The notes: generated from the letters alone by a model not told the origin. A stretch of DNA of 64,000 bases from Bacteroidales bacterium (GCA_023231065.1 JALNWE010000004.1:20973-84972), one strand, 5' to 3'; numbered from the stretch's first letter, positions 45,128 to 54,991 are shown. A program made the numbers and translations.

Positions 45128-47512
45128 ATGACCGATCGTATTAAATTTCTGAGGGAACAAAGCCTCAAGGCTATTAACCATATTTCAACCGAACGGGCAT
45201 CGCTGGTCACCGATTTTTATCAATCGGGCGCTGACCGCGAAGTTTCTATCCCTGTCATGCGCGCGCTTACATTACGATACATTTTAATGCATAAGCATTT
45301 GTGCATTAATCAGGGAGAACTCATTGTCGGTGAACGGGGACCAGCCCCAAAAGCGGTGTCAACCTACCCTGAAATCACGGTCCACTCCATCCGGGATCTT
45401 GAAATTCTCGATTCGCGTCCCAAGGTTTCCTATAAAGTGGACGAAGAAACAAAAAAGATTTACCGGGAAAAGATTATTCCTTACTGGCAGGGAAAAAGCA
45501 ACCGCGACCGTATCATGCGCGCTTTGCCCTCGGAATGGCACGATGCTTACAATGCTGGTATTTTTACCGAATTCCAGGAACAACGTGGTCCGGGCCATAC
45601 GGTGGGCGGGAATAAAATCTATGGTGAAGGGATGCTGGATATTATTGACAATATCCACAAGTCATACGCGCAACTCGATTTTATTAATGACCCTTATGCC
45701 TACGAGAAACAGGAAGAACTGAAAGCCATGGAGATCGCGGCAAATGCCATCATCATGTTCGCTAACCGTTATGCTGATGAACTCGAAGCCCTGGCCCATT
45801 CTTCCGCTATCCGCCATCCGGCATCTGTTATCCATCACACCAAAGAAGAGCTTCTGGATCTTGCAAACATCTGCAGAAACGTCCCGGCCCATGCCCCCGC
45901 GACATTCCATGAAGCGTTACAATACTATTGGTTTGTTCATCTGTGTGTCATAACAGAAGTCAATCCCTGGGACTCTTTCAACCCCGGAAGACTTGATCAG
46001 CATCTGTATCCGTTTTATACAAAGGATCTTCATAAGGGAACCCTTACGAAGGAAAAAGCTGTTGAATTATTACAAAGTTTCTGGGTCAAATTCAACAATC
46101 ACCCGGCCCCTCCAAAGATTGGCGTCACAGCGCTCGAAAGCAATACTTACACCGATTTTGCCCTGATCAACATGGGTGGCGTCAAACCCGATGGTTCCGA
46201 TGCGGTGAACGAGCTTTCCTTCATCCTGCTCGATGTGATTGAAGAGATGCGGCTTCTGCAACCCAGCTCCATGGTACAGATCAGTAAGAAAAGTCCCGAT
46301 AATTTCATCCACCGGGCATTGAAAATCATTAAAACCGGATTTGGGCAACCCTCCTGCTTCAATACGGATGCCATCGTCCAGGAACTGATGCGACAGGGAA
46401 AGGATGTTGTTGATGCCCGCAATGGCGGCGCAAGCGGATGCGTTGAAACGGGCGCTTTCGGGACTGAGGCATACATCCTGAGCGGATATTTCAACCTGAC
46501 CAAAATATTGGAGATCACCCTTCACGATGGTTTTGACCCGGGAACGGAAAAACAGATCGGCCTTCATACCGGGAATCCTGACAGTTTCCATTCCTTCGAT
46601 GAATTGATGGAGGCATACAGCCAGCAAGTCAACCATTTTGCCGATATTAAAATCAAAGGGAACAATGTGATCGGAAGGATCTTTGCCGATTATATGCCCG
46701 TACCTTTCCTTTCGCTGATTATTGATGACTGCATTGCAAATGGAAGGGATTACAATGCAGGAGGCGCCCGGTACAACACGACCTATATCCAGGGTGTTGG
46801 CCTTGGGAGCGTTACCGATTCGCTGACGGCCCTGAAATACCATGTTTTCGATAAAAAAACCATCGGGATGGGTGGTATGATCAGGGCTTTGGATAATAAT
46901 TTTAAGGATTTTGAAGAATTCCGGGCCGAGCTGGTTTATAATACACCCAAATACGGCAACGATGAGGATTATGCCGATGATCAGGCTAAGGCAGTGTTTG
47001 AGATCTTTTATAGCGCTGTAAACGGAAAGCCGACTGCCGTCGGGGGAATCCACCGGATCAATATGCTTCCGACTACCTCCCATGTTTATTTTGGCAGTGT
47101 GACAGGGGCTACACCTGATGGGCGGCAAAGCGGTCAGCCTCTCTCCGAGGGGATTTCCCCATTCCAGGGCGCCGACCATAAAGGTCCGACCGCTGTATTG
47201 AAATCGGCTGCCAAGATCGATCATATCCGGACAGGAGGCACCTTACTGAACCAAAAATTCTCTCCCGGTTTTTTTGATGGCGATGAAAGTATCCGCAAAC
47301 TAACCTCCCTTATCCGGACCTATTTCAGGATGGATGGCCACCATATCCAATTCAATGTTGTTTCGGCTGATACCCTCCGGGATGCCCAGAAACATCCTGA
47401 AAAATACCGCGACCTGATCGTCCGCGTAGCCGGTTATAGCGATTATTTCAATGACCTTGGTGAAGATCTTCAGAATGAGATTATAAGGAGAACTGAACAC
47501 CAGACATTTTGA
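45128..47512 (+). CDS. hypD: Glycyl radical enzyme, trans-4-hydroxy-L-proline dehydratase (HypD)-like
   Basis: A 794-residue soluble enzyme. The thiyl-radical cysteine is Cys438 in GCVETG with the dehydratase-type base Glu440, and the glycyl radical site is Gly769 in RVAGYSDYF. Other active-site candidates are His157 in GPGHTVGG, Asp282 in NPWDSFNPGRLDQHL and the Ser pair in QPSSMVQISKK. From memory, the whole chain reads like clostridial HypD, and Asp, Cys, Glu and Gly keep the same spacing as there. HypD removes water from trans-4-hydroxyproline to give pyrroline-5-carboxylate, which proC reduces to proline; no proC is near. The activase gene lies two genes upstream. The family is sure, the substrate likely but unproved. 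The enzyme is oxygen-sensitive, implying anaerobic growth. Confidence 0.8.
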   Translation: MTDRIKFLREQSLKAINHISTERASLVTDFYQSGADREVSIPVMRALTLRYILMHKHLCINQGELIVGERGPAPKAVSTYPEITVHSIRDLEILDSRPKVSYKVDEETKKIYREKIIPYWQGKSNRDRIMRALPSEWHDAYNAGIFTEFQEQRGPGHTVGGNKIYGEGMLDIIDNIHKSYAQLDFINDPYAYEKQEELKAMEIAANAIIMFANRYADELEALAHSSAIRHPASVIHHTKEELLDLANICRNVPAHAPATFHEALQYYWFVHLCVITEVNPWDSFNPGRLDQHLYPFYTKDLHKGTLTKEKAVELLQSFWVKFNNHPAPPKIGVTALESNTYTDFALINMGGVKPDGSDAVNELSFILLDVIEEMRLLQPSSMVQISKKSPDNFIHRALKIIKTGFGQPSCFNTDAIVQELMRQGKDVVDARNGGASGCVETGAFGTEAYILSGYFNLTKILEITLHDGFDPGTEKQIGLHTGNPDSFHSFDELMEAYSQQVNHFADIKIKGNNVIGRIFADYMPVPFLSLIIDDCIANGRDYNAGGARYNTTYIQGVGLGSVTDSLTALKYHVFDKKTIGMGGMIRALDNNFKDFEEFRAELVYNTPKYGNDEDYADDQAKAVFEIFYSAVNGKPTAVGGIHRINMLPTTSHVYFGSVTGATPDGRQSGQPLSEGISPFQGADHKGPTAVLKSAAKIDHIRTGGTLLNQKFSPGFFDGDESIRKLTSLIRTYFRMDGHHIQFNVVSADTLRDAQKHPEKYRDLIVRVAGYSDYFNDLGEDLQNEIIRRTEHQTF

Positions 47513-47551
47513 TTTACGATTAACGGTTTTTTACAAATCAAATCCTGAAAA

Positions 47552-49951
47552 ATGAGAAACCATATACTATTTCTCTTTCTTTTTATTGGAATTGGGATGC
47601 AGGCCCAAACGGATCAGGTGATCCAGCCAGGCGCTGTTAAATCGCTGAAAAAAATCGAACATGGCATCCTGGTTAAAACTGAGAATGCATACCTGATGGT
47701 CCTGGTCTATCAACCCCAGGTCCTCCGTATCAGGTTATCACAATCTCCGTTCCCGGATGATTTTTCCTATGCCGTGATCCGGAAACCGGAAGGTAACTTT
47801 ACCACCGTCAGGGAATCTGCTAATGATTGGCAACTTGTGACCGATTCCCTGAAGATCATCCTGACTAAAAATCCTTTATCCCTCCAGATCCTCAATCTGA
47901 AAGATCAGGTCCTTTGCGAGGATTATCAGGCGTTTTCCTATACATGGCAGGGAACGGAAGTGACCAGCTATAAAAAGTTATTCCCGGATGAAAAATTTGT
48001 CGGACTGGGTGAAAAGACCGGCAATGTCAACCATCGGGGTGAGAAATTCGAGAACTGGAATTCGGACGTTCCGGCCTATGCCAACAACGCTGATCCCTTG
48101 TACCAGACCATTCCTTTTTACATGGGTATCCATGACAAGGTCGTTTATGGGATCTTCCTGGATAATTCTTTCCGTACCAAATTTAACTTAGGCGCATCCA
48201 CCGATGAGCAATATGCCTTTTTCTCGGCAGCCAACGGGGAAATGAATTACTACATTTTCGGCGCTTCTGCCATTACCGGGATCATCCGGGATTATACCTG
48301 GCTTACCGGACGTATGCCAATGCCACCTTTATGGTCTATCGGCTACCAGCAATGTCGCTGGAGTTATTTTCCCGATTCGGAAGTTCTCAGGCTTGCCAAT
48401 ACTTTCCGCGATAAGAAGATCCCTTGTGATGTGATCTATCTCGATATCGACTATATGGATTCTTACAAGATCTTTACCTGGAACAATACGAAATTTCCGC
48501 GGCCCCAAGACATGATAGGGAAGCTGAAAGACCAGGGATTTCATCTGGTAACCATTGTTGACCCCGGCATCAAAATCGAAAAGGGATATTTTGCCTATGA
48601 TGAAGGATTGAAAAACGGGTATTTTGCAAGGTACCCACATGGCGAATTTTATACCGGAAGCGTATGGCCAGGACGGTGTCATTTCCCGGATTTCACCAAC
48701 GAAGCGGTCCGTCAATGGTGGGGAAATTCCTTTTCCAGGCTGGTCGAACCTGGTGTGGAAGGCTTCTGGAATGACATGAATGAACCTTCGGCCTGGGGGC
48801 AAAGCATTCCCAACATCGTCCGGTTCGATTTTGATGGCCGGAAGGCTTCCATGGCCGAAGCGCATAATATCTATGGCCTGGAGATGAGCCGGGCTACCTT
48901 CGAAGGGACCAGGAAACTGATGAACGGGAAACGGCCTTTCATTTTGACCCGGGCTGGTTTTGCCGGTATCCAGCGATATTCGGCAGTTTGGACAGGTGAT
49001 AATGTGGCTACCGATGAGCACATGTTGTTGTCGGCAAGGATGGTCAACACCATGGGTTTATCCGGAATTTCTTTCGCTGGCCCCGATATGGGCGGGTTTA
49101 TTGGAAATCCATCCCAGGAGTTGTTTCAACGCTGGCTTTCACAGGGAGTATATACCCCGTTTTTCCGCAATCATTCTGCCTGGGGAACAAACCATAAAGA
49201 ACCTTGGTCGTTTGGCGAGGATGTCGAAAAATTTTCACGCGAACAGATCAATCAGCGGTACCGGCTAATACCCTATATCTATTCCATGTTTTATCAGTCC
49301 ACAATCACGGGATTACCGGTCGCCCGTAGTCTGACCATCGATTATACCTTTAATGAAAAGGCTTATTGGTATGAGTATCAAACGGAATATCTTTTTGGTG
49401 ATAACCTGCTCGTTGCTCCGGTTTCATGCATACAGAATGCAGCAAAGGTTTATTTACCCCCAGGAGGATGGTATCGGTTGACAACAGGCGCAAATTACGC
49501 AGGTGATGAAGAAATTACAGTGGATGCGCCCCTCTCCGACCTGCCGGTTTTTGTAAAGGCCGGAGGCATTATCCCCATGCAATCGGTGGTCCAATCCACA
49601 TCCCAGAAGCCCTCCCCCATCCTTGAATTGCATGTTTATATGGGGGAACATCCCAATAACTTCCTGTATTATGAAGATGACGGAATAACCTATCAATTTG
49701 AAAAGGGAGACTTTTATAAACGGTTGATCACTTACGATCCGGTAAAGAAATTTATCTCGCTGGGTAAAGTCGAAGGTTCTTTTCCTTCCAGGTTCACGAG
49801 AATCTATCTGATCCTGCATTCCTTCGGCGAAATATTAAACATAGAAGCCAACGGGAAAGCTTATTCGCTGAAGCTGAAATCACCCAGGGAAAGAACCGCC
49901 GAGATCCCGCTGACCAATGATGAAATGATAATTAAAATAATAACCCAATGA
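47552..49951 (+). CDS. GH31 alpha-glycosidase, exported
   Basis: A 799-residue protein with a signal peptide ending at MQAQ (residue 19). It has the GH31 N-terminal sandwich (residues 20-250), the barrel opening MPMPPLWSIGYQQCRWSYF, the nucleophile Asp408 in GFWNDMNEPSAWG, the acid/base region AVWTGDNVATDEHM, and C-terminal beta domains (LPPGGWYRLTTG). Motifs fit alpha-glucosidases; the glucosyl end of precursor N-glycans or starch-type fragments are possible substrates, and an alpha-xylosidase role cannot be ruled out. It overlaps the next gene, the transporter, by four bases (ATGA), so the two are translationally coupled and the transporter may import the sugar freed here. Confidence 0.9.
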   Translation: MRNHILFLFLFIGIGMQAQTDQVIQPGAVKSLKKIEHGILVKTENAYLMVLVYQPQVLRIRLSQSPFPDDFSYAVIRKPEGNFTTVRESANDWQLVTDSLKIILTKNPLSLQILNLKDQVLCEDYQAFSYTWQGTEVTSYKKLFPDEKFVGLGEKTGNVNHRGEKFENWNSDVPAYANNADPLYQTIPFYMGIHDKVVYGIFLDNSFRTKFNLGASTDEQYAFFSAANGEMNYYIFGASAITGIIRDYTWLTGRMPMPPLWSIGYQQCRWSYFPDSEVLRLANTFRDKKIPCDVIYLDIDYMDSYKIFTWNNTKFPRPQDMIGKLKDQGFHLVTIVDPGIKIEKGYFAYDEGLKNGYFARYPHGEFYTGSVWPGRCHFPDFTNEAVRQWWGNSFSRLVEPGVEGFWNDMNEPSAWGQSIPNIVRFDFDGRKASMAEAHNIYGLEMSRATFEGTRKLMNGKRPFILTRAGFAGIQRYSAVWTGDNVATDEHMLLSARMVNTMGLSGISFAGPDMGGFIGNPSQELFQRWLSQGVYTPFFRNHSAWGTNHKEPWSFGEDVEKFSREQINQRYRLIPYIYSMFYQSTITGLPVARSLTIDYTFNEKAYWYEYQTEYLFGDNLLVAPVSCIQNAAKVYLPPGGWYRLTTGANYAGDEEITVDAPLSDLPVFVKAGGIIPMQSVVQSTSQKPSPILELHVYMGEHPNNFLYYEDDGITYQFEKGDFYKRLITYDPVKKFISLGKVEGSFPSRFTRIYLILHSFGEILNIEANGKAYSLKLKSPRERTAEIPLTNDEMIIKIITQ

Positions 49952-51150
49952 AAAACACTTCCCCTGCAGGCATGTCCAAAGCCTACCCTATTTTCCTGGC
50001 ATTTTTATGTATGGGTTTTGGCGATGTGGTCGGGCCCATGGTCAGCCTGGCTAAAGAATCGTTTCAACTCTCCAATTTCATGGCCCAGTTACTGACACTA
50101 TCGGGCTTTATTATGTTTGGCCTGTTATCCGTGCCATTGGGCGTTTTTCAGGACCGTAAAGGGAAGAAATTCCTTTTGCTAATGGGCCTGGTGATCGCTT
50201 TCATCGGGTTGATGGTCCCGATTCTGAACGGGATGTATGGTCCGGTGATATCATTTACCGCTGGTTCTTCTGCAAAATTCTATATCATCCTCTTTTCCAT
50301 CCTGCTGCTTGGCGCCGGCGCCACTACCCTCCAGGTTTCCGGGAACCCGATCATGCGGGATGTTTCGCCGGAAGGGAAATTTTCCAGTAACCTTTCGATG
50401 GGCCAGTCCATCAAGGCCATCGGATCATCGATGGGATTCCTGCTCCCTCCGCTTGTTGCAAAACCACTTGGCCTCGACTGGACCATCCTGTTCCCCATCT
50501 ATGCGGTACTGATCCTCATCACCCTGATCTGGGTGTATTCCGTGAAAATTGAAGAAAAACGCGACCCGGGCTCAAAACCTGTTACCCTTTCTGCCTGTCT
50601 GAAACTTTTAGGGAATGGATATGTCGCGATGATGGTCTTTTCTATTTTTGTTTATGTTGGCGCTGAAGTTTCAATGAGCTCGGGCATCCCCATCCTGCTG
50701 AAAGAAAAATACGGAATTACTGACTTCGGATTATTGGTTGCCTGGGCATTATTTTTTCTTCCCATTCTTGCAGGACGCTTCGTGGGGGCTTTGATCTTGA
50801 GATCGCTGGAACCCAAAAAATTTCTGATCGGCACAGTCCTTCTCGCCTTGCTTGGGATTTTGATGGTACTTTTTGGTGACAAGGCACTTGCATATACCGG
50901 AATTGTGTTCACAGGACTTGGATTTGCCAACATTTTTCCGTTGATATTTTCCATCACCGTTGACAAGATGCCTGAACGTTCCAATGAACTATCCGGGCTC
51001 ATGGTGACGGCAATCGTCGGGGGCGCTATCATTCCTCCCCTGATGGGGCTTGTTGCCGACGGTATTACCCTGTCAGCGGGATTTGCAGTGCCCCTTATTT
51101 GCATCCTTTTCATTACCTGGTCTGCCCTTAGGGCTTTCCGGAAAGCCTGA
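49948..51150 (+). CDS. FHS-family sugar:H+ symporter (FucP/GlcP-like MFS)
   Basis: A 400-residue inner membrane protein with about twelve membrane helices. The pattern FGDVVGPMVSLAKESFQLSN, then LSVPLGVFQDRKGKKFLL in the first cytoplasmic loop and LQVSGNPIMRDVSP matches the fucose-glucose-galactose:H+ symporter family. The start ATG overlaps the GH31 stop by four bases. With a GH29 domain and GH31 enzyme encoded just upstream, the transported sugar may be fucose or glucose. Sequence by eye does not decide which. Confidence 0.88.
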   Translation: MKNTSPAGMSKAYPIFLAFLCMGFGDVVGPMVSLAKESFQLSNFMAQLLTLSGFIMFGLLSVPLGVFQDRKGKKFLLLMGLVIAFIGLMVPILNGMYGPVISFTAGSSAKFYIILFSILLLGAGATTLQVSGNPIMRDVSPEGKFSSNLSMGQSIKAIGSSMGFLLPPLVAKPLGLDWTILFPIYAVLILITLIWVYSVKIEEKRDPGSKPVTLSACLKLLGNGYVAMMVFSIFVYVGAEVSMSSGIPILLKEKYGITDFGLLVAWALFFLPILAGRFVGALILRSLEPKKFLIGTVLLALLGILMVLFGDKALAYTGIVFTGLGFANIFPLIFSITVDKMPERSNELSGLMVTAIVGGAIIPPLMGLVADGITLSAGFAVPLICILFITWSALRAFRKA

Positions 51151-51203
51151 TTTCAAGAACCAAACATTCCATAAAGTGCCGGGAAGGCATAAAAACAAGA
51201 CTT

Positions 51204-53843
51204 ATGATGAAACTTAGACTTTATCCGGTAGTTCTATTTTTATTATTCCTTGGGTTCTCTTCCTGCCAGGGAAGCGACCATTTTATCGCCGATAAAAAGT
51301 ATCGGAAAAAGGTCAGGGAACAGTTTGCTATTCAAAAAGAATTAGCAAAAAACCGTTCCGATACCTTGTTTAAGGTTTTTGACCTGGATCTCAGCCTCAC
51401 TGAAAAAGAAGCTTTGGAATTCCTCTATGCCTATATGCCGCTTAGCGACCTGGCCGATTATGACGGGGATTTTTACCTGAAGAACGTCCGGGCTTCATTG
51501 GCCGCGCGGGATACATTTTCGTGGGGAAAAACAGTCCCGGAAGACCTGTTCCGTCATTTTGTCCTTCCGGTTCGGGTTAACAATGAAAATCTGGATTCCT
51601 CACGGTGGGTGTTTTTCATGGAGCTGAAGGACCGAATCAAAAAAATGACAATGAAGGAGGCAGCTCTCGAAGTCAATCACTGGTGCCACGAAAAAGTGAC
51701 GTACCGGGGATCCGACGGACGCACTTCATCCGCGCTCGCGAGCGTGAAAACGGCTTTTGGGCGGTGCGGCGAAGAATCCACCTTTACCACCGCTGCCATG
51801 AGGTCTGTCGGGATCCCTGCCCGTCAATGCTATACACCGCGATGGGCCCATACCGATGACAACCATGCCTGGGTGGAAATTTGGATTGACGGGAAATGGC
51901 ATTTCATCGGCGCCTGCGAACCGGAAGCGGATCTTGATTTAGCGTGGTTCGCGGGGCCTGCAAAAAGGGCCATGCTCGTAAATACCAACGTTTTTGGCGA
52001 CTATAGCGGGCCGGAAGATATCCTTATCAAGGATTCCCGTTACACTAAGATAAATACGCTTTCGAATTATACAACGACAAAAAGGGTCACAGTAAGGGTC
52101 CTTGATGAAAAAAGAGCTCCCGTTGACAGCGCCGCGGTTGAATTCCAGCTTTACAATTATGCTGAGTTTTATCCTTTGCACAGGGTTGTTACGGGAAAAG
52201 ATGGCCTTGCTGGTTTCACGACCGGGATGGGCGATCTGCTCGTATGGGCAGCCCGGAAAGACAAATTCGGTTTCCAGAAAGTCAGCGTGAAAAACCAGGA
52301 TACCATCGCGCTTGTCCTGAATGAAACAAAAGGAGTGGTCCGGAGCATGGAAATTGACCTGACGCCACCCCCTGAGATCAGTGTTTCCGCTTCCGTAAGT
52401 GATTCGCTAAAGTCAGTGAATACAAGACGGCTGGAATTTGAAGATAAGATCCGGGCCTCCTATGAATCCACTTTTATTGATTCAGCTAAAACTTACCGGC
52501 TCAGTAAGACGTTAAAACTAAATCCTGATACCTTATGGCATTACCTGAAGCTTTCGCGCGGGAATTGGAGGGTTCTTGTTGATTTTATATCAGGGATCCC
52601 TGAAAAGAAAAGAACGCTCATATTTCCCCTCCTCGCGAACATTTCCGAGAAAGACCTTCGCGATGCAACTCCCGAAGTCCTGACCGATAACGTGGAAAAT
52701 TCCTTTCAGTTCAAACCCCTCACCTCCGATCACAAGATTATTGAGCCATACATCCTGAATCCAAGGGTGGACAACGAATGGCTGAAACCATACAAAGGCC
52801 GCTTCCTGAAACAATTCGGATCCTCTTCTGTCCAAGGGTTCCGCGCCAACCCCGAAACACTGGTGAACTGGATAAAGGAAAATATCGCGGTTAACCGGGA
52901 TGCAAACTATGGCAGGGCCCCCCTTACACCGGTTGGCTCCCTTGAGTTAAAAGTGACTGATCCCCATTCCCGCGACATCCTCTTTGTGGCCCTGTGCCGG
53001 AGCTTCGGGATCCCTGCGCGGTTAGAACCCGGCTCCCGCGTGGTACAATACCTGTTGAACGGAAACTGGAAGGATGTCTGGTTTGAAAATAAACCGGAGG
53101 CCAGCAATGTAAGAGGAACGCTGGCGCTGACTTCTGATCCTCACAATGAAAGAAATCCTGAATACTATACCCATTATACGGTTGAGCGCTTTTCGGATGG
53201 TTTCTTCCGTTCCCTTGATTATGAAACCGATCCCCAGGTGAAAACATTTCCTTGCTCCCTCCGCGTTGCTCCCGGATATTACCTTCTTGTCACCGGTAAC
53301 CGCCTTCCGGACGGGACGGTCATGGCTTCCCTCGCCTTTATGAATGTGGCGGCAGATAAAAGAACGGACGCTATGATCACACTGCGTAAAAACCTTGGGC
53401 CCCTCTTGTCGCTGGGAAAAATGGATCTCCCGAAAACACTTCCCGATCTGACGGATGATAAAGCCATCAAAGTCAATGAAGGGAAAGGCTCTGTTATTGC
53501 GCTTTTGGAACCAGATAAAGAACCGACCAAACATTTTATTGCCGAGATAAAAATGAAAAAGCAGGACTTATCTCGCTGGAATGGAAACCTGATACTTCTT
53601 TTCAGGACCGGAAAAGAAAAAGATGATTTTATCCGGAAAAACAAGGTCGATTTACCGGATTTCTGCCAGTTTGCCCTTGCAAAGCCGGGAGCGACCGGCA
53701 TCCTTTCATCATCGGTTCCCCGGCAAAGTGTAAAGGAGTTGCCGGTAGTGTTTTATGTCAATCCGGATAAGGTAATCAATTACTTTTCTTCGGGTTACCG
53801 GATCGGGATTCCGGATGAAATACTCAAAGTTATCGGGAAATAA
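51204..53843 (+). CDS. Transglutaminase-like domain lipoprotein
   Basis: An 879-residue protein with lipobox FSSC near residue 21. Residues about 165-250 are a transglutaminase-like core: Cys188 in FGRCGEES, His221 in DDNHAWVE, then WHFIGACEPEAD, which supplies the acidic residue. A Big-like or SusF-like beta region follows (VTVRVLDEKRAPVDSAAV), and residues about 540-640 look like a second, degenerate transglutaminase-like unit (ILFVALCRSFGIPARLEPGS). The fold includes proteases, cross-linkers and the eukaryotic peptide:N-glycanase. The lipoprotein signal and the glycosidase neighbours suggest action on glycoproteins outside the cell, but the reaction is unknown. It starts 53 bases after the transporter gene and ends the operon. 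Confidence 0.82.
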   Translation: MMKLRLYPVVLFLLFLGFSSCQGSDHFIADKKYRKKVREQFAIQKELAKNRSDTLFKVFDLDLSLTEKEALEFLYAYMPLSDLADYDGDFYLKNVRASLAARDTFSWGKTVPEDLFRHFVLPVRVNNENLDSSRWVFFMELKDRIKKMTMKEAALEVNHWCHEKVTYRGSDGRTSSALASVKTAFGRCGEESTFTTAAMRSVGIPARQCYTPRWAHTDDNHAWVEIWIDGKWHFIGACEPEADLDLAWFAGPAKRAMLVNTNVFGDYSGPEDILIKDSRYTKINTLSNYTTTKRVTVRVLDEKRAPVDSAAVEFQLYNYAEFYPLHRVVTGKDGLAGFTTGMGDLLVWAARKDKFGFQKVSVKNQDTIALVLNETKGVVRSMEIDLTPPPEISVSASVSDSLKSVNTRRLEFEDKIRASYESTFIDSAKTYRLSKTLKLNPDTLWHYLKLSRGNWRVLVDFISGIPEKKRTLIFPLLANISEKDLRDATPEVLTDNVENSFQFKPLTSDHKIIEPYILNPRVDNEWLKPYKGRFLKQFGSSSVQGFRANPETLVNWIKENIAVNRDANYGRAPLTPVGSLELKVTDPHSRDILFVALCRSFGIPARLEPGSRVVQYLLNGNWKDVWFENKPEASNVRGTLALTSDPHNERNPEYYTHYTVERFSDGFFRSLDYETDPQVKTFPCSLRVAPGYYLLVTGNRLPDGTVMASLAFMNVAADKRTDAMITLRKNLGPLLSLGKMDLPKTLPDLTDDKAIKVNEGKGSVIALLEPDKEPTKHFIAEIKMKKQDLSRWNGNLILLFRTGKEKDDFIRKNKVDLPDFCQFALAKPGATGILSSSVPRQSVKELPVVFYVNPDKVINYFSSGYRIGIPDEILKVIGK

Positions 53844-53903
53844 TTATATCCCAAAAGCCGAACTTGTCTATGGGCCTGGCAAGGTGCGCCAACCCCGTTC
53901 TTC

Positions 53904-54791
53904 TTAACTGTTTTTGACAAATTTCAGGACTTGCTTCGAATGATCCCCGGAGATCACAATCAGGTATAAGCCATCATTCAGCGAACTAATCTCCAGTGTT
54001 ATTTGCCTGGAGACGAATGGTTGAATTTGAATTATCTGCCCGGTGATGTCCATAAGGGTTGCGACCATGTTCCTGCCATCCGTGAAATTCGTTATCGTGA
54101 TTGCCTCTTTCGCTGGATTCGGGAAGATGGTAAAGGCGGATTTCCTGGTCAGCTCCATGTTACCCACCCATGGATTATGATCCAGGGCAAAATCTTTCAA
54201 GGTTGTCCGGTAACCATCTTCTTCCTGGGTAACATTGATCCTGACCCACCCGTATAGGGTATCACCGGGATTGATCAGGGTGAACCCCAGGTAATGATCT
54301 CCAATATCTACCCAGTCAAAAGTGGTAGGATGAGTCCAGTTCCCATAAGTGGAAGACCAGAAATAAGCTGTGGTTCCGAAGAGGTAATTCTGTCCTGATT
54401 TGATGGTATCCCCCAGGTTCAGGGTGTTGGGAACATAAAAGTAATCATAAACCCCGGGATAGCCATAGCAGGAGTCAAAGTAAGCGCGGAAACCGGCTTC
54501 TCCCGCGAGTGGATATACAGTTGCATCTCCGCCACCGCCTCCCAATCCGCCATCGCCCCAATCGTAAAACCTGAGGATAAATTCGCTATTCGAACCAAAA
54601 AGGAGATCCACTGTATCCGGTGGATGAAGCATACCACCCAGATGAACAGGCAAGGCAATTATGGAGGTGTCGGGATCAAAATCATAATAATAGTTATCAG
54701 GGGAAACGACCCCGGCAATGATTTGCTGTCCCATGACTTCGCTATAAAGCGCAAATAGGCAGATTATGAATACAAGTAGTAATTTTTTCAT
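53904..54791 (-). CDS. Secreted protein with type IX secretion C-terminal sorting domain
   Basis: A 295-residue protein from the ATG at 54791, with signal peptide KKLLLVFIICLFALYSEVMGQ; a TTG two codons earlier is less likely. The body (25-215) is beta-rich and Gly/Tyr/Asp-rich with no domain I recognise. The C-terminal 75 residues are a T9SS type A sorting domain (FTIFPNPAKEAITI, ATLMDITGQII, LEISSLNDGLYLIVISG). It is therefore sent across the outer membrane by the type IX system. It is convergent with the transglutaminase-like gene. Function unknown. Confidence 0.85.
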   Translation of the reverse strand: MKKLLLVFIICLFALYSEVMGQQIIAGVVSPDNYYYDFDPDTSIIALPVHLGGMLHPPDTVDLLFGSNSEFILRFYDWGDGGLGGGGGDATVYPLAGEAGFRAYFDSCYGYPGVYDYFYVPNTLNLGDTIKSGQNYLFGTTAYFWSSTYGNWTHPTTFDWVDIGDHYLGFTLINPGDTLYGWVRINVTQEEDGYRTTLKDFALDHNPWVGNMELTRKSAFTIFPNPAKEAITITNFTDGRNMVATLMDITGQIIQIQPFVSRQITLEISSLNDGLYLIVISGDHSKQVLKFVKNS

Positions 54792-54887
54792 ATTCAAATA
54801 TACAACATAAACTTAAATATCTCCCCACATAGCCTGAAAAAGTGAGCATATCCTGGTCAAGCAACTGTTACCGTAAGAATTTATATT

Positions 54888-54895
54888 TACCTTTG
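54888..54895 (+). promoter_or_regulatory. -7 box for the GAPDH gene
   Basis: TACCTTTG fits TAnnTTTG exactly. It lies 96 bases before the ATG, giving a long leader. A near-match CTG lies 20 bases upstream in the -33 position. Confidence 0.45.
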
Positions 54896-54991
54896 CAGGG
54901 TGTTTACCCATTGCAGGCTGATCAGGGGATTTTTTTCCTTTGGTCAGTTTAATTTTTAGGTAATTCTCACATTACAAGGAACAACTCATTC

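Noticed and set aside
46070..47224. A 384-codon open frame antisense to the HypD-like gene
   Set aside because: It lies wholly inside a gene with clear active-site motifs, and its protein has no recognisable domain; it is a codon-bias shadow.
45128..47512. Pyruvate formate-lyase
   Set aside because: PFL has two adjacent cysteines at the active site; here a single Cys is followed by Val-Glu (GCVE), the dehydratase/lyase type.
48329..49021. A 230-codon open frame antisense to GH31
   Set aside because: It covers the GH31 catalytic barrel in the other strand and has no promoter, signal peptide or domain.
54795..54802. TATATTTG -7 box for the 53904 gene
   Set aside because: It ends only four bases before the ATG at 54791, too close for a normal transcript start.
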